Part shown: positions 1-4,664 of the stretch, piece after piece
Position numbering within the stretch: the first letter of the stretch is position 1
Layout: the number at the start of each line of letters is the position of its first letter
Assembly: GCA_030631875.1 (NCBI GenBank)
Contig: DAOVKH010000094.1
Span: 1-6,913 of the forward strand
Length of the DNA stretch: 6,913 bases
DNA from: Deltaproteobacteria bacterium
GTDB taxonomy: Bacteria > Desulfobacterota > GWC2-55-46 > DRQE01
Direction: 5' to 3'
The notes under the pieces: model-generated
What the model was told of the DNA's origin: nothing
The model's input: only the letters and a program-made list of their open reading frames with translations
The model's database searches: none
Program-made: the position numbers and the translations under genes

Positions 1-213
1 ATAGCTCGACCGATATCGCTCTCACTCAGGTTGTTCGGAAACATCATGGGGCACGAAAAGATCACCATGGTACTATTACTTCTCGTACCATTTGCATACC
101 CGCTCTTAGCCTTCTCGACGGTGCTTGGAGTCTTGGTCGTAGTCATACAGGCCTTCGTATTCGCACTGCTTACGATGGCATATCTCGGTGGCTCATTAGA
201 GGAAGCTCATTAA
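1..213 (+). CDS. atpB: F1Fo ATP synthase subunit a, C-terminal part (5' end outside window)
   Basis: The reading frame is open from base 1 and ends at TAA 211-213, giving 70 residues of the C-terminal end of subunit a. The visible start of the fragment reads ARPISLSLRLFGNIMGHE, the hallmark segment around the essential membrane arginine (the R in SLSLRLFGN, equivalent to E. coli R210) that faces the c-ring carboxylate during ion translocation. Two hydrophobic stretches follow (roughly fragment residues 21-40 and 42-62), matching the last membrane helices of the family, and the protein ends GGSLEEAH. The downstream neighbour is the c subunit, as expected in an atpB-atpE cluster. The upstream part of the gene is cut off by the window edge, so nothing can be said about its start or promoter. 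Confidence 0.96.
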   Translation: MARPISLSLRLFGNIMGHEKITMVLLLLVPFAYPLLAFSTVLGVLVVVIQAFVFALLTMAYLGGSLEEAH

Positions 214-239
214 TAGAGAAAATTTACTTGACTTTACCT

Positions 240-262
240 GGGCAAAGCGTTAATCTTTGTCC
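240..262 (+). other. Intercistronic hairpin between atpB and atpE
   Basis: GGGCAAAG (240-247) can pair with CTTTGTCC (255-262), forming an 8-bp stem with one G-U pair and a 7-nt loop. It sits 10 nt upstream of the strong atpE ribosome binding site (AGGAGG 273-278). Only three T residues follow, so it is unlikely to be a full terminator. By inference it could act as a processing or stabilising element, or a weak attenuator, that helps make more c subunit than a subunit. Confidence 0.45.
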
Positions 263-287
263 TTTAAAATGTAGGAGGGGGACGTAA

Positions 288-650
288 ATGAGAATAAGTA
301 AATTGGTAAGAAAGATGGTTCTTGGTATCGCAGGCTTCGTAGCCGTAATCCTAACCTCTTCGGTTGCTTTCGCGGCTGAGGCGGCAGGAGAAGCATCGGG
401 CGGAACTGATCCGATAGTCTTGGCCGCCATATTCCTAGGCGCCGGTCTTGGAATGGGTCTGGGAGCACTTGGTCCCGGCATCGGTCAGGGACACGCCGTT
501 AAGGGTGCTTGCGAAGGTATGGCAAGAAACCCAAGTATGGCAGGTAAGCTTATGACCACCATGCTTCTTGGTCTCGCAATGATGGAGTCGCTCGCTATAT
601 ACGCACTCGTCATAGCGTTGATCCTTCTCTTCGCAAACCCGTTTGTATAG
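288..650 (+). CDS. atpE: F1Fo ATP synthase subunit c with N-terminal signal-like extension
   Basis: This is the ring-forming proteolipid of the ATP synthase membrane sector. At 120 residues it is longer than the usual 70-90. Residues 1-29 look like a signal peptide: K/R-rich start, hydrophobic core 10-24, and SVAFA just before a small-residue, acidic linker. The mature part has helix 1 with a regular GxGxGxGxG pattern (Gly 51-59), the polar loop around residues 79-83 (ARNPS), and helix 2 with the ion-carrying Glu100 in MMESLAIY. Gln67, Glu100, Ser101 and Tyr105 fall in exact register (offset 35) with the Na+ ligands Gln32, Glu65, Ser66 and Tyr70 of the Ilyobacter tartaricus c subunit; the Thr67 equivalent is Leu102. 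The start ATG has a strong AGGAGG (273-278) at 9-nt spacing. It follows atpB by 74 nt, and a terminator lies downstream, so the remaining atp genes must be elsewhere. Confidence 0.97.
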   Translation: MRISKLVRKMVLGIAGFVAVILTSSVAFAAEAAGEASGGTDPIVLAAIFLGAGLGMGLGALGPGIGQGHAVKGACEGMARNPSMAGKLMTTMLLGLAMMESLAIYALVIALILLFANPFV

Positions 651-692
651 TAACGGATAGCAAGAGATACTAAATCATTAGAACGAATTCAG

Positions 693-740
693 GCGGTATG
701 CGCAAAGGAAACTTCCTTTACACATACCGCTTTTCGTTTT
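693..740 (+). terminator. Rho-independent terminator after atpE
   Basis: GCGGTATG (693-700) pairs perfectly with CATACCGC (723-730). Inside it AAAGGA (704-709) pairs with TCCTTT (714-719) around a 4-nt loop, giving one long stem with a small internal bulge. The stem is followed directly by TTTTCGTTTT (731-740). This ends the atpB-atpE transcript and separates it from the sigma-factor gene. Confidence 0.9.
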
Positions 741-757
741 CTCCCTACTCTTTCATA

Positions 758-786
758 TTGACAATACTTAAAAAACCTTATATAAT
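758..786 (+). promoter_or_regulatory. Exact-consensus sigma-70 promoter upstream of the rpoH-like gene
   Basis: The -35 box TTGACA (758-763) and the -10 box TATAAT (781-786) both match the consensus at every position and are separated by the optimal 17 bp. The spacer is A+T-rich. Transcription would start near 792-795, giving a leader of about 140 nt before the ATG at 933, or about 190 nt before the alternative TTG at 984. No heat-shock-type box or CIRCE element was seen beside it. Confidence 0.85.
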
Positions 787-817
787 ATATACTTGCAAAT
801 TATAGAGTCTTCTTAAA

Positions 818-840
818 GAAGATGGGCAATTATCAGAGCC
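818..840 (+). repeat. 23-nt near-direct repeat, copy 1 (leader)
   Basis: This segment, starting GAAGATGGGCAATTATC, recurs 127 nt downstream at 945-967 with two mismatches in 23 positions (T/C at position 6, G/A at position 19). Copy 1 lies in the untranslated leader in a different frame relative to copy 2. Confidence 0.75.
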
Positions 841-899
841 GCAACTCGTGGCAAAGAGAATTGGTCGTATTCGAGACACGCAAAAGCTGAGGCGCGAAT

Positions 900-915
900 C
901 GTACTTTTAAGTACG
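900..915 (+). other. Palindrome CGTACTTTTAAGTACG in the leader
   Basis: The 16-nt element is a perfect dyad (CGTACTT / AAGTACG arms around TT in the DNA reading). As RNA it would form a 6-bp hairpin with a UUUA loop. It lies 17 nt before the ATG at 933. It could be a dyad binding site in DNA or a small hairpin in the mRNA; there is no T-run, so it is not a terminator. Confidence 0.4.
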
Positions 916-932
916 TTGAGCAACGAAGATTG

Positions 933-1748
933 ATGCGTAACGAAGAAGACGGGCAATTATCAAAGCCACATAAGGAGAAGGTCTTGTCACTACCAATACT
1001 AACCGATTCACTCCAAAACTACATAGTAGAGATAAACCGCTTTGATCTTCTCACGAAGCCCGAAGAGCGTTCACTTGCGCTCAGGTGGCAGAATACGGGC
1101 GACGTAGAGGCAGCTCACAGCCTCGTTACATCCAACCTGCGCTTTGTCGTTAAGATAGCCCACGAGTATAAGAACTACGGGGCTTCTCTTAAAGATCTCA
1201 TACAGGAAGGCAACATAGGCCTTATGTATGCCGTGAAAAAATTCGACCCCTCTAAGGGGGCAAGACTTATAACCTACGCCATGTGGTGGATACGCTCGCA
1301 TATGCAGGAGTTCATAATGAAGAGTAAGGGTGCGGTCAAGCGCGGCGCGCGTGCTCTTAAGAAGGCACTCTTCTATAAGAAGGAACTCACTGCCGGAGAG
1401 CCCTCTGAAGGCTCAATGAACCACACAGAGAGCAACGTCATGGTCGAAGACCTCTCGCTCGATGCCCCGATAGGCGACGATGCCACGCATATGGATCGCC
1501 TATACGATACCTCGCCTACGCAGGAAGAGGCCGTCTCTAAAAAGCAAGAATCGAGCCTCGTTAAGGTAAGTGTCCAAAAGGCTCTGATGAAACTCAATAC
1601 TCGTGAACGCTTCATCATGGAAGAACGCGTAATGAAGAAGACCCCTCTAACGCTCGAAGAGGTCGGCACGAAGCTCGGCGTTACAAGAGAGCGCGTTCGA
1701 CAGATAGAAGGCGCGGCACTTAAGAAACTCAAGGCCTCCTTTACCTAA
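933..1748 (+). CDS. rpoH: RpoH-type (sigma-32 family) RNA polymerase sigma factor, divergent
   Basis: This 271-residue protein is a primary-family alternative sigma factor. The N-terminal segment TDSLQNYIVEINRFDLLT and region 2 (about residues 60-128: SNLRFVVKIAHEY, DLIQEGNIGLMYAVKKFDP, LITYAMWWIR) are typical of deltaproteobacterial RpoH and bind core polymerase and the -10 element. The C-terminal region 4 (about 217-268: LNTRERFIMEERV, LTLEEVGTKLGVTRERVRQIE) is an intact -35-binding helix-turn-helix. In between it is unusual. After the WWIR segment the RpoH-typical W..VK.GTT.AQRKLFF run is replaced by SKGAVKRGARALKKALFYKK (131-150), and only a short Ser/Glu-rich linker (about 151-171) separates this from the DLSLDAPIGDD motif, so the region 3 helical domain seems to be missing. 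The start is uncertain: ATG 933 has no clear Shine-Dalgarno, whereas TTG 984 has AAGGAG at 6-nt spacing and would give a 254-residue protein. It has its own consensus promoter and looks monocistronic. Confidence 0.85.
   Translation: MRNEEDGQLSKPHKEKVLSLPILTDSLQNYIVEINRFDLLTKPEERSLALRWQNTGDVEAAHSLVTSNLRFVVKIAHEYKNYGASLKDLIQEGNIGLMYAVKKFDPSKGARLITYAMWWIRSHMQEFIMKSKGAVKRGARALKKALFYKKELTAGEPSEGSMNHTESNVMVEDLSLDAPIGDDATHMDRLYDTSPTQEEAVSKKQESSLVKVSVQKALMKLNTRERFIMEERVMKKTPLTLEEVGTKLGVTRERVRQIEGAALKKLKASFT
945..967 (+). repeat. 23-nt near-direct repeat, copy 2 (start of rpoH-like gene)
   Basis: This is the second copy of the element at 818-840, matching at 21 of 23 positions. If ATG 933 is the start it encodes residues 5-12 (EDGQLSKP); if TTG 984 is the start both copies are in the untranslated leader. 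Similarity fades immediately outside the unit. Confidence 0.75.
972..977 (+). promoter_or_regulatory. Shine-Dalgarno AAGGAG for an alternative TTG start of the rpoH-like gene
   Basis: AAGGAG lies 6 nt before the in-frame TTG at 984-986. A protein starting there would begin MSLPILTDSLQNYI, close to where family N-termini become similar. ATG 933 has only scattered purines upstream. AAG GAG is also a common Lys-Glu codon pair, so this may be chance. Confidence 0.45.
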
Positions 1749-1856
1749 ATGTGGCCGTAGCTTACCTGAATTAAGTGCCTTGCATTTCCCTACTCTCTTT
1801 AATATAAAACAGACCGCACGCAACTGCCCACCCACTCCACATTCAACGTTTTCCTC

Positions 1857-1886
1857 TTTACAGTAAAGTCCTAATAATGCTTTAAT
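1857..1886 (+). promoter_or_regulatory. Candidate sigma-70 promoter for the alr-mla operon
   Basis: TTTACA (1857-1862; 5 of 6 matches) and TTTAAT (1881-1886; 5 of 6) are spaced by 18 bp, and a TG at 1878-1879 one base before the -10 gives an extended -10 element. Transcription would begin near 1893, leaving a leader of about 65 nt before alr. The rest of the 1749-1958 gap holds no gene and no clear intrinsic terminator for the sigma factor, so some read-through into alr is possible. Confidence 0.5.
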
Positions 1887-1958
1887 AATCAGGCTGCCGC
1901 TACACTTAAAGACATATACCAAAAACCGCTCTTATGCGCAAGGAGATAGCTTCTTTTG

Positions 1959-3080
1959 ATGGAAGAGAGACCGACAGAGGCACGGATAAGCCTAAGCTCG
2001 CTTAAAGCAAACTACCATGCCATAGAGCGTGTAGTTGCGCCCACGACAAAGGTTATGTCTATAGTAAAGGCCAACGGGTACGGCCACGGCATCGTAGAGG
2101 CCTCCAGGGCGCTCAAAGAGGCAGGCACGCACCTCTTAGGTGTAGCATACATAGAAGAAGCCTTAGAGCTAAGGAGGAGCGGCATAGAGGGTTCTATCGT
2201 CGTCCTTGGCGGTATATACGAAGGGCAAGCCGCCTCTGCGGTAGAGGAAGGGCTCTCTATAGTCATCTCGGATATAGAATCCGCAAAGTCATTAAATGAA
2301 GCCGCACTCGCCAAAGGCACTGTGGCCAACGTACACGTCAAGGTAGACTCCGGTATGGGTCGCCTCGGCCTTCAGGCCGATGAGATTACTTCCTTCTTCA
2401 GCGAATTCAAGGGGCTTAATAACCTTAGGCTCGAAGGGCTGATGTCTCACTTCTCAGAGTCCGAATCTGAATCAAAGTCGTACTCTGTAGCACAGATAGA
2501 GAGATTTAAATCAGCTATAGACAATATCAGCTCAATGGGCTTTAAGGCCGAGTACGTACACATGGCAAATAGCGGCGGCATCTTTAATTACCCCAATAGC
2601 CGCTTTAATCTCATACGCCCCGGGCTGATGCTCTACGGCGTATACCCGAGCCCTGCCTTAAGGGAAAAGCTCACGCTCGCCCCTGTGATGGAGCTTAAGA
2701 GCCGTATAGAGAACCTCCGCGAGCGTCCAAAGGGCTTTAAGGTGGGCTACGGCTCTACCTTCACCACCAAGCGTGCGAGCAAGCTCGCGACCATCCCCAT
2801 AGGCTACGGCGACGGCCTGCCATTTAGGCTCTCCGGTACAGATAAGGCTGCGGTAATAGTAGGCGGTAGGCTCGCGCCGATAGTCGGGCGCATCTGCATG
2901 GACCTTACCATGATAGACGTAACGGATGTTGCGGGCGTCTCTAACGGAGACGAGGTTGTCTTTATGGGTACGCAAGGGGAGCTTTCCATTACCGCCGAAG
3001 ATATCGCCCGGTCGGTCGGCACTATCCCCTATGAGATACTTACCGCCGTAACGGAGCGGGTGAGAAGGATCTACGTATGA
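1959..3080 (+). CDS. alr: Alanine racemase
   Basis: This PLP-dependent fold-type III enzyme interconverts L- and D-alanine in the cytoplasm, supplying D-Ala for peptidoglycan. The protein has 373 residues, a normal family length. The PLP-binding lysine is Lys37 in VKANGYGHG, and the second catalytic residue is Tyr264 in VGYGSTF, the equivalent of Tyr265 in the Geobacillus enzyme. Other family marks are KVDSGMGRLGL (Arg135), HMANSGG (about 202-208), RPGLMLYGVYP and GRICMDLTMID (Cys313-Asp315). The start is taken at ATG 1959; AAGGAG at 1940-1945 is 13 nt away, and the adjacent in-frame TTG 1956 (10 nt) is an equally possible start that adds one residue. A Ser/Glu run (SESESESKS) in the barrel loop after MSHF is a mild oddity. 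The stop codon overlaps the mlaE start (ATGA), so it is translationally linked to the lipid transport genes. Confidence 0.97.
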   Translation: MEERPTEARISLSSLKANYHAIERVVAPTTKVMSIVKANGYGHGIVEASRALKEAGTHLLGVAYIEEALELRRSGIEGSIVVLGGIYEGQAASAVEEGLSIVISDIESAKSLNEAALAKGTVANVHVKVDSGMGRLGLQADEITSFFSEFKGLNNLRLEGLMSHFSESESESKSYSVAQIERFKSAIDNISSMGFKAEYVHMANSGGIFNYPNSRFNLIRPGLMLYGVYPSPALREKLTLAPVMELKSRIENLRERPKGFKVGYGSTFTTKRASKLATIPIGYGDGLPFRLSGTDKAAVIVGGRLAPIVGRICMDLTMIDVTDVAGVSNGDEVVFMGTQGELSITAEDIARSVGTIPYEILTAVTERVRRIYV

Positions 3081-3847
3081 GTAGTTTCTTTGAAAAGATA
3101 GGAGCGAGCGCGCGAGCGGCCAATGAAAAGACCGGTTCCATAACCATCATGCTCGGTCAGGCTACTTACTTTTCACTCTTCCCTCCATATAAGCTAAGAA
3201 ACATATTTAAGCAGATGGAATTTGTCGGCGTAAAGAGCCTCTTTGTCGTCATACTGACGGGAGCATTTACTGGCATGGTGCTTGCCATGCAGTCCCACCA
3301 TGCCCTGCAGAACTTCGGCGCAGAGGTTATGGTCGGCCCGGCCGTAGCCCTTAGCATGACCAGAGAGCTTGGCCCTGTAATAAGTAGCCTTATGGTCGCC
3401 GGACGCGCGGGCAGTGCCATGGCAACAGAGCTCGGTACGATGCGTGTATCGGAGCAGATAGATGCCATCACGACGATGGGGCTTAATCCGGTTAAGTACC
3501 TTGTCGTACCACGCATCATAGCCGGCATATGTATGTTGCCTCTCCTTGTTATCATAGCGGACTTCTGCGGCATACTCGGCGGATACTTCGTTGCGACAAA
3601 CCTCCTTGATATAAACGCCGGAGTATATATAAGCAGTACCATCGAACATATGGAGATGAGCGACATATTCAACGGGCTCTTAAAGGCGGTCGTCTTCGGG
3701 CTGATAATATCGCTAATGGGGGCTTTCCACGGCTTCTACGCCAAGGGCGGAGCCGAGGGTGTCGGGCGCGCGGCAACAGATGCCGTCGTAAGCGGCTGCG
3801 TATTGATACTGATATTCGATTATATCCTTACATCGATGATGTTTTGA
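3077..3847 (+). CDS. mlaE: MlaE-family ABC transporter permease (phospholipid transport)
   Basis: This 256-residue inner-membrane protein is the permease of an MCE-type lipid transporter, the E. coli counterpart of which works in retrograde or anterograde phospholipid movement between the membranes. The family core is fully present: LTGAFTGMVLAMQ (60-72), MTRELGPV (94-101), AGRAGSAMATELGTM (108-122) and VSEQIDAITTMGLNP (124 onward). The N-terminal part (about 20-50) is an amphipathic interfacial segment, followed by about five hydrophobic stretches (near 54-72, 98-115, 147-175, 200-225 and 233-255). ATG 3077 overlaps the alr stop by 4 nt and is preceded by AAGGA (3065-3069) at 7-nt spacing. 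The ATPase MlaF and substrate-binding MlaD follow directly. Gene order E-F-D differs from E. coli F-E-D. Confidence 0.96.
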   Translation: MSSFFEKIGASARAANEKTGSITIMLGQATYFSLFPPYKLRNIFKQMEFVGVKSLFVVILTGAFTGMVLAMQSHHALQNFGAEVMVGPAVALSMTRELGPVISSLMVAGRAGSAMATELGTMRVSEQIDAITTMGLNPVKYLVVPRIIAGICMLPLLVIIADFCGILGGYFVATNLLDINAGVYISSTIEHMEMSDIFNGLLKAVVFGLIISLMGAFHGFYAKGGAEGVGRAATDAVVSGCVLILIFDYILTSMMF

Positions 3848-3891
3848 TTGCTATATATATCTCGCTAAAACTTGAAAGAACACCTTGAATT

Positions 3892-4638
3892 ATGATAGAA
3901 ATTAAGGGACTCAGTAAATCCTTCAACAGTAAGAAGGTTCTCGATGACGTAAACCTCTCTATCGAGCAGGGTAAGATTACCGTTATAATCGGCCGAAGCG
4001 GCGAAGGTAAGTCCGTACTCATTAAGCACATCATCGGACTCCTTAAGCCCAGTAGCGGTAAGATACTGATTGACGGTAAAGACATAACGAAGATAAACGG
4101 CAAGGACTTAAATAGAATGCGCAAACGCTTTGGTATGCTATTCCAAGGTGGCGCGCTCTTTGATTCGATGACGGTCGGCGAGAATGTCGCCTTCCCTCTC
4201 AAAGAACAGACAGACCTGCCAAGGGGTAAGATAAAGCAGATTGTACGTACAAAGCTCGAACGCGTCGGGCTTAAAGGCATAGAAGATATGATGCCCTCGG
4301 AGCTTAGCGGCGGTATGAAGAAAAGAGTTGGGCTTGCGCGTGCCATAGTTATGGATCCGGAGATAGTCATCTTCGACGAACCTACGACAGGGCTTGATCC
4401 TATAATGAGCGACTCCATAGGGGAGCTTATGTTGGAGACGCAACACGCCCTTGATACAACTTACGTCGCCATAACGCACGACATAAGCCTTACCTATAAG
4501 ATAGCCGACCACGTCGCCATGCTCCACGAAGGGCGCGTAATAGCTGAAGGCACGGTCGAAGAGATTAAAGCGAACCCAAACCCAATCCTAAGGCAATTCC
4601 TTGAAGGACGCGCCGAAGGGCCGATAAAGGTATATTGA
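3892..4638 (+). CDS. mlaF: MlaF-family ABC transporter ATP-binding protein
   Basis: This 248-residue cytoplasmic ATPase energises the MlaE permease. All nucleotide-binding elements are intact: Walker A GRSGEGKS (34-41), Q-loop Gln85 in LFQGGALFDSMTV, signature LSGGM (138-142), Walker B VIFDEP with Asp162 and Glu163, D-loop GLDP, and switch His196 in AITHD. The GGALFDSMTVGENVAF stretch and the LSGGMKKRVGLARA form are typical of the MlaF/MKL subgroup. It follows mlaE after 44 nt with no terminator. The ribosome binding site is weak (GAAAGA around 3874-3879), so expression may depend on coupling or on features not obvious here. No other in-frame start with a better site was seen. Confidence 0.96.
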   Translation: MIEIKGLSKSFNSKKVLDDVNLSIEQGKITVIIGRSGEGKSVLIKHIIGLLKPSSGKILIDGKDITKINGKDLNRMRKRFGMLFQGGALFDSMTVGENVAFPLKEQTDLPRGKIKQIVRTKLERVGLKGIEDMMPSELSGGMKKRVGLARAIVMDPEIVIFDEPTTGLDPIMSDSIGELMLETQHALDTTYVAITHDISLTYKIADHVAMLHEGRVIAEGTVEEIKANPNPILRQFLEGRAEGPIKVY

Positions 4639-4664
4639 GAGTTCTTTAGAGAGGTTTTACAGAT

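Larger units (their letters stand above)
793..932 (+). promoter_or_regulatory. Structured 5' leader of the rpoH-like mRNA
   Basis: The predicted transcript starts with about 140 nt before the first ATG. Several local hairpins are visible: TCTTC (808-812) with GAAGA (818-822); GCCGC (838-842) with GUGGC (848-852), one wobble, 5-nt loop; and a near-perfect palindrome, CGTACT (900-905) with AGTACG (910-915). None has a T-run, so none looks like a terminator. The segment UCUUCUU (808-814) can also pair with two later purine stretches, one of which is the candidate Shine-Dalgarno at 972-977. It matches no riboswitch class I recognise. RNA-level control is an inference; rpoH leaders are known thermosensors in some proteobacteria. 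Confidence 0.4.

Noticed and set aside
228..256. TTGACT-N17-TAATCT as an internal atpE promoter
   Set aside because: The -35 is good, but the -10 matches only 3 of 6 positions and lies inside the hairpin region, so support is too thin.
822..890. 22-codon ORF in the sigma-factor leader
   Set aside because: It has no convincing ribosome binding site, and the peptide is not recognisable. A role as a leader peptide cannot be excluded but is not supported.
900..915. Palindrome as an intrinsic terminator in the leader
   Set aside because: The stem is A+T-rich and no T-run follows it.
818..967. Repeat pair as a CRISPR or insertion-sequence remnant
   Set aside because: There are only two imperfect copies with a 104-nt gap, no terminal inverted repeats, and no transposase or cas gene.
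1780..1808. TTGCAT-N17-TATAAA as a promoter for alr
   Set aside because: The -35 is poor (3 of 6), and a better extended -10 promoter lies closer to the gene at 1857-1886.
3166..3672. Long minus-strand open frame opposite mlaE
   Set aside because: The + strand frame encodes a fully conserved MlaE. The antisense translation shows no recognisable domain and is a codon-bias shadow.
3828..4418. Minus-strand open frame of about 196 codons opposite mlaF
   Set aside because: It lies antisense to an intact ABC ATPase; the Ser/Pro/Leu-rich translation has no family motifs.
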